Assembly: GCF_014695375.1 (NCBI RefSeq)
Contig: NZ_JACJOG010000037.1
Span: forward strand, 1-64,000
Reading direction: 5' to 3'
From: Coleofasciculus sp. FACHB-T130
GTDB taxonomy: Bacteria > Cyanobacteriota > Cyanobacteriia > Cyanobacteriales > FACHB-T130
DNA: 64,000 bases
Positions within the stretch are counted from its first letter, which is position 1; each line of letters opens with the position of its first letter. A program made the position numbers and the translations under genes. The notes under the pieces are model-generated. The model saw only the letters and a list, made by a program, of their open reading frames with translations, was not told where the DNA came from and did no database searches. Below are positions 10,301 to 18,270 of the stretch, piece after piece.

Positions 10301-13300
10301 GAGATGCTTTAGGGCGCTTGACTCACTATGTGGGGATTCAAGCGGATATCACCGAGGAGCGAATGGCAGTAGAAGCGCTGACCAATCAATTTAGCCGGAC
10401 TGTCCTGCTCAAGCAGATTGCCGAAGAAATCCGCTCTAGTTTAGAACCTCAGCACATCTTTGCCACCGCTGCCGAACAAATTTCTCAGCTACTCAGGATC
10501 GACCGCTGCCTGATTCATACCTACGTTGCCCGACCCGAACCCAGAATTCCTATAGTCGCTGAGTTTGTGGCTCCTGGTTATTCATCGCTGCTTTCTTTGG
10601 AGATTCCAGTTGTCGGCAATCCGCATGGAGAGAAAATGCTGGCGCAAGATGTCGCCATCTCCTCACCAGATGTTTATGCTGAACCTCTTTTAGAAGCGGC
10701 TGAGCCATTTTGCCGCCAGATCGGTCTAAAGTCGATGCTAGCAGTGCGGACTTCTTACCAGGGAGAACCGAACGGCGCAATTGGCTTGCATCAGTGCGAT
10801 CGCATCCGTCAGTGGACAGCAGACGAGATTGAACTATTAGAGTCTGTTGCGGCTCAAGTCGGGATTGCGATCGCTCAAGCTTCCCTCTTAGAGCAGGAAA
10901 AACAACACCGTGCCTATCTCGACTGCCAAAATCAACAGCTACAGCAAGAAATTAGAGTTCGTCAACAGGCACAAGAAGAGCTTGTCAATGCTCAAAGCGA
11001 ACTGCGGCGGCAGTTAGTCGCGGTAGAGTCGGCATTGGATGGTATGGCGATTCTCAATGCCGAGGATGAGTACATCTATCTGAACGATGCTCATATCAAG
11101 ATTTTTGGATACGACAACATCAATGACCTTTTGGGTAAGACTTGGCACAAACTTTTTTACCCAGATGAAATTAATCGCTTGGCTCAAGAAGTTGTTCCCA
11201 TTCTGTTACGAGAGGGAGAATGGTGTGGAGAAGCAATCGGTAAAAAGCAGGATGGAAGCACCTTTTTCCTAGAAATTTCTCTGACTTATACCGAAGAGGG
11301 ATTTCGGGTTTGCATCTGCCGGGACATTAGCGATCGCAAACAAGCGGAAATTGCCTTGCAACAGCAATTTTTGCGGGAACGGTTGGTGGGGACTATCCAA
11401 GAACGCATTCGCTCCTCTCTTAACCTAGAGGCAGTCTTGAAAACAGCCGTGGATGAAGTCCGACAATTTTTGGCAACCGATCGGACAATTATTTACCACT
11501 TTAATTTAGACTGGAGCGGGGTTGTGGCTGTCGAGTCAGTGGGCGAGGATTGGACGCCAATTGTCGGAAGCAATATTCAAGACGGCTGCTTTGTGGAAAC
11601 CTATGTCCCCCTTTACCAGCAAGGTCGCATTCGAGCGATGGCGGATATTTACAACGCGGGTCTAAATGAGTGCCATATTGATTTACTCAGCCAGTTTGAG
11701 GTGAAAGCAAACTTGGTGGTTCCGATTTTGCAAGGAGAAAATTTGTGGGGATTGCTGATTGCCCAGCACTGTGAAGGCCCAAGGGAGTGGCACTCCTCCG
11801 AAATCGAATGTCTCAGACAGTTATCTGTGCAATTGGCGATCGCTATCCAGCAATGCACGCTCTTTGAAAAAGCCACCACTGAAATTATCGAGCGCAAACG
11901 GGTCGAGGAGGCATTGCAACGGAGCAACAGTCGGTATCAAAATTTGGCAACAAACATACCGGGCATGATTTATCAATTTATGATGCGTCCGGATGGGATG
12001 ATGAGTTTTCCGTATATCAGCCCCGTTTGCCAAGAAATCTTTGGTCTTTCTCCAGAAGCGGTTCAGCAGAATATATCTTTAATATTTGATGTCGTTCATC
12101 CAGATGACTTACCCAATGTCATTGAATCGATCGCTGTCTCAGCGAATACGCTAAAACATTGGCATGGCATCTGGCGAATTATTGTGCAAGGGAACATCAA
12201 ATGGATTCAAGGGGATTCTCGACCGGAAAAGCAAGCGGATGGGAATATTCTCTGGGATGGTTTGATGATCGATATTAGCGATCGCTTTCAGGCTGAGGCA
12301 GAATTACGCAGAGCGAAAGAAGCTGCCGAGGTTGCCAACCACGCCAAAAGCCAATTTCTCGCCAACATGAGCCACGAACTGAGAACGCCACTCAATGCCA
12401 TCCTCGGCTTTACCCAAGTGATGAACCTTGACTCATCTCTATCCAAAGCTCATCAGGAATATCTGGGAATCATTAATCGAAGTGGCGAACATCTCTTGGA
12501 ATTAATCAACGACATTCTAGAAATGTCCAAGATTGAGGCAGGCAGAACAACTATTCATGAAAATTGCTTTGACTTAATTCGCCTCTTGGACAACCTAGAA
12601 GAGATGTTTCGATTAAAAGCGAAATCCAAGGGATTACAGATTATCTTAGACTATGCCCCAGATATTCCTCAATACGTGCAAACAGATGAAAGTAAATTGC
12701 GGCAAATCTTGATGAATCTCCTCGGAAATGCCATCAAATTTACTTCATCCGGCGGTGTCACCTTGCGAGTTAGACATCAAATCGATAATCCGCAGAAATC
12801 TCATTCCTCATTATCCATTCCCAATCACCGTTTGGTGTTTGAAGTCGAAGATACCGGCCCTGGTATTTCCCCACAAGAAGTAGACAAATTATTTGAAGCT
12901 TTTTCCCAAACAGAAACAGGTCGGCAATCTCAGCAAGGAACTGGATTAGGTCTACCAATTAGCCGCAAATTTGTGCAACTTCTGGGAGGAGATATTGCAG
13001 TCAGCAGCCAAGTAGATCGGGGAACGCGATTTTCATTTGATATCCAGATTCGTCAAGCTGAAGCGACTGATATTCAAACGACACAGCCGCAACCCAGGGT
13101 GATTGGTTTAGTCCCGAACCAACTTCAATATCGCATCCTAGTGGTGGAAGATCGCCTGGAAAATCGCATCCTGTTAGTCAAACTCCTGACAGATGTTGGA
13201 TTTGAAGTGCGTGAAGCCGAAAATGGTCTAGAGGCATTTGCCCTGTGGAAGACTTGGCAACCGCACCTGATCTGGATGGATATGCGGATGCCAGTGATGG

Positions 13301-13788
13301 ACGGGTATGAAGCTACCCGACGCATTAAAGCGGATGTGAATGGTCAGGCGGTAGTCATTATTGCGATAACGGCTAGTGCCTTTGAAGATCAGCGAAACCT
13401 GATTTTGTCAACAGGCTGCGATGATTTCATCGGCAAACCTTTCCGGAATGAAATTATCTTTGAAAAAATGGCTCAACATTTAGGGGTACGTTATCTTTAT
13501 GAAGAGTCCTTAGAAGGCGGAAGTTGCTTCCCCCCCCGACCTAGGGGGAGTGCGGAAATCTCAACACCCAATTCATCGTTTCTCCTAAGTCCTTCGTTCT
13601 TTCAAGAGATGCCTGTTGAGTGGATTGCAGCTCTCTATCAAGCCGCTATTGAGGCAGATGCGGAGTTGATTTTGAGCCTCGCCGAGCAAATCGCGGAGTC
13701 AAAGGCTCCAATATTCAATGCTCTGGTGGATTGTGTCAACAACTTTCAGTTTGAACAGATCACTGATTTAATCGAACAAATTATCTAA
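7327..13788 (+). CDS. Giant hybrid histidine kinase: ethylene-binding, PAS, LOV, cyanobacteriochrome
   Basis: A 2153-residue membrane sensor. Residues 1-115 form a three-helix ethylene-binding domain. Asp35, Tyr42, Ile45, Pro46, Cys75 and His79 match ETR1 Asp25, Tyr32, Ile35, Pro36, Cys65 and His69 at a constant offset of 10; the Cys/His pair binds copper(I). Then come PAS (193-315), GAF (319-493), PAS (502-620), PAS (639-758), PAS (769-887), a LOV domain (892-1012) with GKNCRFLQ and flavin residues Cys942, Asn974, Asn984 and Gln1005, GAF (1024-1185), PAS (1228-1340), a DXCF cyanobacteriochrome GAF (1350-1510) with Cys1421 in DGCF and Cys1449-His1450, and PAS (1533-1655). HisKA has His1683, the ATPase has DTGPGIS and GTGLGLP, and a receiver has Asp1985. 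Ethylene-binding plus DXCF GAF recalls Synechocystis SynEtr1/UirS; the LOV domain and the size are unusual. The stop overlaps the next gene's ATG. Confidence 0.93.
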   Translation: MWKLLKELFSSRQFIPHGHCYLWQTKLVWLHLVSDLLIAIAYFSIPAMLIYFIHKRKDIPFQGIFALFGAFTILCGTGHLMEIWTLWHPVYWLTGIEKALTALVSCYTALKLVTLLPQFLALETPEQLEILNQELQNEIAIRVQAEEALRRVNDELEIRVSDRTAELLKTLHNLESEIAEHKQTQQELLQSQHFIERIAEASPNVLFLYDLSEQRNVYINREIGATLGYTPQEIQETGLDFQKLMHPDDFARLPEYFQQFEDASDSEIFENEYRMRHRNGEWRTLLNRDTLFARTADGKVKQILGTTSDITERKQAEVEIRLLLEATQAINRSVDVDTALAIILRLICTTIGWDLGETWVPSDDGTVLKNSPGWYGCDRDAVVALQHSSVEEFRRHSETVTFRSNVGLPGRVWSSQQPEWVEDVSEATQETFVRSQIAAKVGLKTGLGVPILANQRVLAVLVFFKRHKSAEDRHLFELVSAVAAQLGWLIERKLAEAALRSSEERLQMALDGSALGIWDWNLTTGEMYFDRQWKKMLGYEPEEIENSYQSWERLVHPEDTSRAIDSLTLHREGKTPVSEIELRMRSKSGEWKWILCHGKVMERDRSGVALRMTGTHKDVSGAKRDEVVRIALERELALREARLNAFFSSAPVGLSIMDEQLRFVQINELLAEVNGFPAGDMIGKSLCEVIPDIAPKLEPLYRRMFATGESILNQEISGEVPSQPGIVRDWMVSFFPIPDEDNRLSGVGGVVMEITARKQAEVALRSATERLQHLLTSSPGIIYSCKASGNYDITFVSENIKTVLGYEAQEFLEDGTFWASHIHPEDVSRVFAELPRLFVTGDYAYEYRFLHKDGTYRWLYDQMKLVKDEAGNPIECVGYSLNISDRKHSEERLRLLERAIAASSNGIVISDAQLPDTPVIYVNPAFESITGYSAAETLGKNCRFLQGPDTTQPALEELRLALREARECRVVLRNYRQDGSLFWNEFSIAPVRDALGRLTHYVGIQADITEERMAVEALTNQFSRTVLLKQIAEEIRSSLEPQHIFATAAEQISQLLRIDRCLIHTYVARPEPRIPIVAEFVAPGYSSLLSLEIPVVGNPHGEKMLAQDVAISSPDVYAEPLLEAAEPFCRQIGLKSMLAVRTSYQGEPNGAIGLHQCDRIRQWTADEIELLESVAAQVGIAIAQASLLEQEKQHRAYLDCQNQQLQQEIRVRQQAQEELVNAQSELRRQLVAVESALDGMAILNAEDEYIYLNDAHIKIFGYDNINDLLGKTWHKLFYPDEINRLAQEVVPILLREGEWCGEAIGKKQDGSTFFLEISLTYTEEGFRVCICRDISDRKQAEIALQQQFLRERLVGTIQERIRSSLNLEAVLKTAVDEVRQFLATDRTIIYHFNLDWSGVVAVESVGEDWTPIVGSNIQDGCFVETYVPLYQQGRIRAMADIYNAGLNECHIDLLSQFEVKANLVVPILQGENLWGLLIAQHCEGPREWHSSEIECLRQLSVQLAIAIQQCTLFEKATTEIIERKRVEEALQRSNSRYQNLATNIPGMIYQFMMRPDGMMSFPYISPVCQEIFGLSPEAVQQNISLIFDVVHPDDLPNVIESIAVSANTLKHWHGIWRIIVQGNIKWIQGDSRPEKQADGNILWDGLMIDISDRFQAEAELRRAKEAAEVANHAKSQFLANMSHELRTPLNAILGFTQVMNLDSSLSKAHQEYLGIINRSGEHLLELINDILEMSKIEAGRTTIHENCFDLIRLLDNLEEMFRLKAKSKGLQIILDYAPDIPQYVQTDESKLRQILMNLLGNAIKFTSSGGVTLRVRHQIDNPQKSHSSLSIPNHRLVFEVEDTGPGISPQEVDKLFEAFSQTETGRQSQQGTGLGLPISRKFVQLLGGDIAVSSQVDRGTRFSFDIQIRQAEATDIQTTQPQPRVIGLVPNQLQYRILVVEDRLENRILLVKLLTDVGFEVREAENGLEAFALWKTWQPHLIWMDMRMPVMDGYEATRRIKADVNGQAVVIIAITASAFEDQRNLILSTGCDDFIGKPFRNEIIFEKMAQHLGVRYLYEESLEGGSCFPPRPRGSAEISTPNSSFLLSPSFFQEMPVEWIAALYQAAIEADAELILSLAEQIAESKAPIFNALVDCVNNFQFEQITDLIEQII

Positions 13789-15647
13789 TGAATAGCGATC
13801 GCGTATTTCCACTAAACGGAAATATTCTACTTGTTGACGATACGCCAAACAATCTGCGGCTGTTATCCGATTTGTTAAGTTATCAGGGCTATAAAGTTCG
13901 CAGCGTAACGAACGGACAAACTGCTCTAAAAGCGTGTCAGGCAAAACCGCCCGATTTGATTTTGCTCGACATCAATATGCCTCAAATGAATGGCTATGAG
14001 GTCTGCGAAAAACTGAAAGCGAACGAGCAAACCCGCGAGATTCCTGTAATTTTTTTAAGCGCTCTCGATGAGGCGATTGACAAGGTAAAAGCTTTTACGG
14101 TTGGCGGAATCGATTACATCAGCAAGCCGTTTCAGGTAGAAGAAGTGTTAGTCCGCGTCAAGAATCAACTGGCTCTGAGAGAAGCACAAGTAAAAGTTCT
14201 GGAACTGAACGCAGAGCTTGAAAATCGGGTCAAGGAGCGTACCAGTCAGTTAGAAAGGACGAATCAAGAACTCAATGAAGAAATTCTTGAGCGCAAGCGA
14301 ATCCAGAGCCAACTGCTAGATATGGCGTTGCACGATCCGTTAACTGGCTTGCCCAACCGGGCTGTCTTCATGGAGCGTCTCGAAAACGCACTCAGCCGGA
14401 CTAAGCAAGAGGCAGATTATCAGTTTGCGGTGTTATTTCTCGATTGCGATCGCTTTAAAGTCGTCAACGATTCTCTTGGTCATCTGGTGGGAGACGAACT
14501 GCTGATTGCATTTGCCAAGCGTGTCCAAAAGGCTCTCGCCCGCCGACTCGAACCCTGTCTGAGCATCATCAATACGCTAACACGATTAGGAGGGGATGAA
14601 TTTGCAATCATCGTTGAACAAATTAATGATGCCTGCACTGCTACCCTAGTTGCCGATCGAATTCTTCAAGAACTGATGCATCCTTTTCAACTATCCAGAC
14701 ATGAAGTATTCATGAGCGCCAGTATTGGCATCGCTCTGGGGAATATTAATTATGAACAACCTGAATATTTGTTGCGGGATGCAGATACCGCTATGTACCA
14801 TGCAAAGACATGTGGCAAAGCTCGGTATCACGTTTTTGATCCAGCTATGCACCAGGAAGCTATCCAGCTTTTACAGTTAGAAACCGACCTACGAAAGGCT
14901 ATAAATCAACAAGAATTTCAAGTTTATTATCAGCCGATTGTTGCACTGAATACGGGCAAACTTGCTGGATTTGAAGCGTTAGTGCGCTGGAATCATCCCC
15001 ATCGAGGATTTATTTCTCCATTGGACTTCATTCCAATTGCAGAAGAAACAGGTTTGATTACTCAGATTGATACTTGGGTGATGCGGGAAGCTTGCCAGCA
15101 ATTAAAGATTTGGCAAGAACAGAAACTCACGCAAGAACCTCTAACAATTAGCGTGAATCTTTCAGGTCGGCAGTTTTCCCAATCAAACTTAATTGAGCAA
15201 ATTGACGAAATTTTTAAAAAAACTCAACTAAATCCACAAAGCTTAAAATTAGAAATCACAGAAAGTGTCCTTATAAATAATAGCCAATCAGCAATGGCAA
15301 TTATTCAGGAACTCAAGAAGCGTCAAATTCAGTTAAGCCTTGATGACTTCGGAACAGGTTATTCTTCCTTAAGTTACTTGCACTGCTTTCCAATTAATAC
15401 CCTGAAGATTGACAAATCTTTCGTTAACCGTATGGAAAGTAGTCAAGAAAATATAGGGTTGGTTCCCGCAATTATGAGAATGGCTCATACGATGGGGATA
15501 AATGTGATTGCTGAAGGAATAGAAACTTCCGGTCAATTAGCCCAACTAAGAGCGCTCAATTGTGATTTTGGTCAAGGATATTTGTTTTCCAAACCTGTAG
15601 AAAGTAAATTAGCTTCAGAACTAATTGAAGCAGATCCTCAGTGGTAA
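13788..15647 (+). CDS. Response regulator with GGDEF and EAL domains (c-di-GMP turnover)
   Basis: A 619-residue cytosolic output protein. The receiver domain (about 10-130) has phospho-acceptor Asp61 in LLDINMP. A coiled coil (about 135-180) leads to a diguanylate cyclase domain with intact GGDEF (268-272), then a phosphodiesterase domain with intact EAL (396-398) in GFEALVRWNHP, and later DDFGTGYSS and KIDKSF metal and catalytic segments. Both activities therefore look possible; such proteins often favour one. The ATG shares its A with the stop of the giant kinase (TAATG), so the two are translationally coupled, and this receiver is the obvious phosphotransfer partner. The likely result is light- or ethylene-dependent control of c-di-GMP, hence motility, phototaxis or biofilm; that last step is inference. 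Confidence 0.94.
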   Translation: MNSDRVFPLNGNILLVDDTPNNLRLLSDLLSYQGYKVRSVTNGQTALKACQAKPPDLILLDINMPQMNGYEVCEKLKANEQTREIPVIFLSALDEAIDKVKAFTVGGIDYISKPFQVEEVLVRVKNQLALREAQVKVLELNAELENRVKERTSQLERTNQELNEEILERKRIQSQLLDMALHDPLTGLPNRAVFMERLENALSRTKQEADYQFAVLFLDCDRFKVVNDSLGHLVGDELLIAFAKRVQKALARRLEPCLSIINTLTRLGGDEFAIIVEQINDACTATLVADRILQELMHPFQLSRHEVFMSASIGIALGNINYEQPEYLLRDADTAMYHAKTCGKARYHVFDPAMHQEAIQLLQLETDLRKAINQQEFQVYYQPIVALNTGKLAGFEALVRWNHPHRGFISPLDFIPIAEETGLITQIDTWVMREACQQLKIWQEQKLTQEPLTISVNLSGRQFSQSNLIEQIDEIFKKTQLNPQSLKLEITESVLINNSQSAMAIIQELKKRQIQLSLDDFGTGYSSLSYLHCFPINTLKIDKSFVNRMESSQENIGLVPAIMRMAHTMGINVIAEGIETSGQLAQLRALNCDFGQGYLFSKPVESKLASELIEADPQW

Positions 15648-16230
15648 CTAATTATCTAGGAAAATTTCTTTTTATTTTAAAAATTAAATTTAATCTGCGG
15701 ATCATACAAAATAAATTTAATCGGGGGAGTGTACATCTGCTTGTATTTCTCTTTCGGCTAAAAGATACGGTGTTCGCACGTCTTTAGTTAAGTTGCAAAA
15801 CGTTGATTTCCCTAGCATCCCCCCAATAAATTGGGAGATTTTAACTTGATTTTCCCCTTGTTTAAGGGAGGTTATGAGAATAAAACGACGCTTGCAAGTT
15901 CAAGAAGACTTGTGTGTCCACGGTAGCCTTTAAAAGAGGGTAAAGTATTTTATAGGTTGGCTTTCTTCCTTCAATCCAACACCCTGTTCGGTTGGGTAAG
16001 ACCTAATCCTTCAAACCAACCGCAGATTTCGTTGCTTTAAAAATTCCCACAAAATTATTTTATTTATCACGAGTTTGTCCCATTAGTCTACTATCTCCAG
16101 ATATATATACAAAAAAGGAAACAATTCGTTAGATTTATAAAAAGTTAGTCTGAAGGCTTGAACTCCTTAGCCGGACAGCACAGACCTTTCCAAAATCGCA
16201 CCTCTATCAACACTAGCCGCACTAAACTTT
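15648..16230. other. Spacer with cyanobacterial repeat, upstream of amylase
   Basis: No gene seen. AT-rich. It carries a degenerate interspersed repeat at 15954-16022 and a short stem near 15850-15875 (ccccttgtttaaggg). The right end must contain the promoter of the amylase gene; no clear Shine-Dalgarno precedes its ATG. Confidence 0.5.
15954..16022. repeat. Degenerate 'CCAACC/GGTTGG' interspersed repeat
   Basis: Alternating ggttgg and ccaacc blocks (ggttggcttt, caatccaacacc, ggttgggtaaga, caaaccaacc) that can fold into imperfect hairpins. It resembles the common cyanobacterial intergenic repeat built on ggttgggtt and aacccaacc. Function unknown; non-coding. Confidence 0.5.
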
Positions 16231-18159
16231 ATGGTATCAACTCCTCCATCTCAAGCTTCGTCATCTCAATACGAAGTTACTAATTCAGAAGCAGAAATCG
16301 AGTCTTTGGTTATCGAAGCTAAACCAGAAAGTGATATTGATTTAGAGTTTCTATACACCAGAGATATTGAATTTCGCCAGGAAACCATTTACTTCATTGT
16401 TGTAGATCGTTTCTATGACGGCGATCCTGACAACAGCGAAGGGCCAAACCCAGAACTTTACGATCCAGAGCGAAAAGATTGGGGTAAATATTGGGGTGGA
16501 GATTTACAGGGAATTATTGAAAAACTAGATTACTTAAAGGATTTAGGAGTTACCGCAGTTTGGCTTACCCCCCTGTTTGAGCAAGTGGAAGCATTATTTG
16601 TTGAGCAAGCTGCAATTCATGGCTATTGGACGAAGGATTTTAAACGGATTAATCCTCGCTTTATTGGCAAGGATGAAGAACCTTCGCTCAATAAAACTCA
16701 AGATACAAAAGATACAGTTTTTGACAGATTAGTTGCTGAGTTACACAAACGCAAGATGAAACTGGTGTTGGATATTGTGTGTAATCACAGCAATCCAGAT
16801 TTCAGCGGGAAGAAGGGAGAACTCTACGACGATGGAGTAAAAATTGCTGATTTTAATGACGATAAAGATAACTGGTATCACCACTATGGTGAAGTTACCA
16901 ATTGGGAAGATGAGTGGCAGGTGCAAAATTGTGAATTGTCTGGTTTAGCAACTTTTAACGAAAATAACGTCGAGTACCGAAACTACATTAAATCAGCCAT
17001 TAAACAATGGCTAGACCGGGGAGTTGATGCTTTACGGGTTGATACTGTAAAGCATATGCCGATCTGGTTTTGGCAAGAATTTAACGCGGATATTACCACT
17101 CACAAACCAGATGTTTTTATCTTTGGCGAGTGGATTTTTAGCGACCCTCGAAGCGACCTTTCGGTAGAATTCGCCAATGAATCTGGCATGACAATGCTAG
17201 ATTTTGGTTTTTGTTTGGCAATCCGAGCGGCTTTGGCGCAGGGTGCTGAAGGAGGATTTCACCTGATTCAAGATGTTCTGGATCTGGATCATCGTTACTG
17301 CGGGGCGACGGAGTTGATTACATTTATTGATAATCACGATATGCCCCGCTTCCAGTCATTGAATCCCGATCCAGAGATGCTGCGGGTAGCGATCGCTGTG
17401 ATTATGACCTCCCGTGGGATTCCCTGTATCTACTACGGTACAGAACAGTATCTCCACGATGATACTAACGACGGGAACGATCCATACAACCGTCCGATGA
17501 TGGAAAATTGGGACACCGAGTCACGCCTCTATCGAGATATCCGGTTGCTATCAGGTTTGCGGCGATTAAATCCAGCTGTATCGATGGGGAGTCAATGGCA
17601 AAAATATCTAACGCCTGACGTTTATTGTTATGTACGCCGTTACCGCGATTCTGTTTTGTTTGTAGCGATGAATCGAGGGGAAGCTGTTAAGTTGGAAGCA
17701 ATTGATACGGAGTTACCAGACGGCGAACATACCGATATTTTAATGCGGCGCAAGTTTGAAGTTACAGACGGAAAGTTGCAAGACTTGGAACTAGAGGCGC
17801 GGGATGTAATTGTCATCAGTCATGTTGGGGAACGCATCAAGGGGCAAACGATTGTGCGGGTGCAACTTAATGGTGTGCAGACACAGCCGGGTGAAACTGT
17901 TGTGGTAATCGGAGATTGTCCGGAGTTAGGCAATTGGGATATCTCTAAGGCGTATCCGCTAGAATTCATCAATACTAATACTTGGTTTGGGGAAATTCCC
18001 TTTGATGAAAGTGCTGGAAAATTAATTACCTACAAGTATGCACTGTGGCGTGAAGGTCAGGCACCCTTGCGCGAAAATACTGTCGGTCGCCGCTGGGTTA
18101 TTGCCACGGAAGGGACAGTAAAATGGCGCGATAGATGGGCAACAGGACGGGAATCTTAA
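16231..18159 (+). CDS. Alpha-amylase family GH13 enzyme with C-terminal CBM20
   Basis: A 642-residue glycoside hydrolase acting on glycogen or maltodextrin. The four GH13 regions are present: DIVCNHS, then ALRVDTVKH with nucleophile Asp271, IFGEW with acid/base Glu300, and FIDNHD with Asp370. Residues from about 545 to 635 form a starch-binding CBM20 domain (VRVQLNGVQTQPGETVVVIG, then LGNW). Residues 1-45 are an acidic leader with no signal peptide, so it is probably cytoplasmic. CBM20-bearing GH13 enzymes include amylases and cyclodextrin glucanotransferases; which this is cannot be decided by eye. It converges on treH and, with treY and treZ close by, likely trims glycogen to maltodextrins that feed trehalose synthesis. 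The start is the first ATG; the Shine-Dalgarno is weak. Confidence 0.9.
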   Translation: MVSTPPSQASSSQYEVTNSEAEIESLVIEAKPESDIDLEFLYTRDIEFRQETIYFIVVDRFYDGDPDNSEGPNPELYDPERKDWGKYWGGDLQGIIEKLDYLKDLGVTAVWLTPLFEQVEALFVEQAAIHGYWTKDFKRINPRFIGKDEEPSLNKTQDTKDTVFDRLVAELHKRKMKLVLDIVCNHSNPDFSGKKGELYDDGVKIADFNDDKDNWYHHYGEVTNWEDEWQVQNCELSGLATFNENNVEYRNYIKSAIKQWLDRGVDALRVDTVKHMPIWFWQEFNADITTHKPDVFIFGEWIFSDPRSDLSVEFANESGMTMLDFGFCLAIRAALAQGAEGGFHLIQDVLDLDHRYCGATELITFIDNHDMPRFQSLNPDPEMLRVAIAVIMTSRGIPCIYYGTEQYLHDDTNDGNDPYNRPMMENWDTESRLYRDIRLLSGLRRLNPAVSMGSQWQKYLTPDVYCYVRRYRDSVLFVAMNRGEAVKLEAIDTELPDGEHTDILMRRKFEVTDGKLQDLELEARDVIVISHVGERIKGQTIVRVQLNGVQTQPGETVVVIGDCPELGNWDISKAYPLEFINTNTWFGEIPFDESAGKLITYKYALWREGQAPLRENTVGRRWVIATEGTVKWRDRWATGRES

Positions 18160-18170
18160 TAATTTAAACG

Positions 18171-18209
18171 CAAAGGTACGCGAAGGGAATCCCAAAGGTA
18201 CGCGAAGGA
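18171..18209 (+). repeat. Two direct copies of caaaggtacgcgaagg
   Basis: A 16-bp unit at 18171-18186 is repeated at 18193-18208 (22-bp period). It lies between the convergent amylase and treH stops and belongs to the 'acgcaaagg/gccaagg' class of small cyanobacterial repeats. A related block sits inside mfd at 31405-31430. No terminator with a T run is visible here. Confidence 0.6.
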
Positions 18210-18270
18210 ATATTTAACTTTGTGTACCTTGGTGATTTCCTTTTACTAACTCTGCGTTATAAATTTTCAG

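Noticed and set aside
10396-10881. Second GAF domain of the giant kinase as another bilin sensor
   Set aside because: It lacks the canonical Cys-His and DXCF cysteines, so it should not bind bilin covalently.
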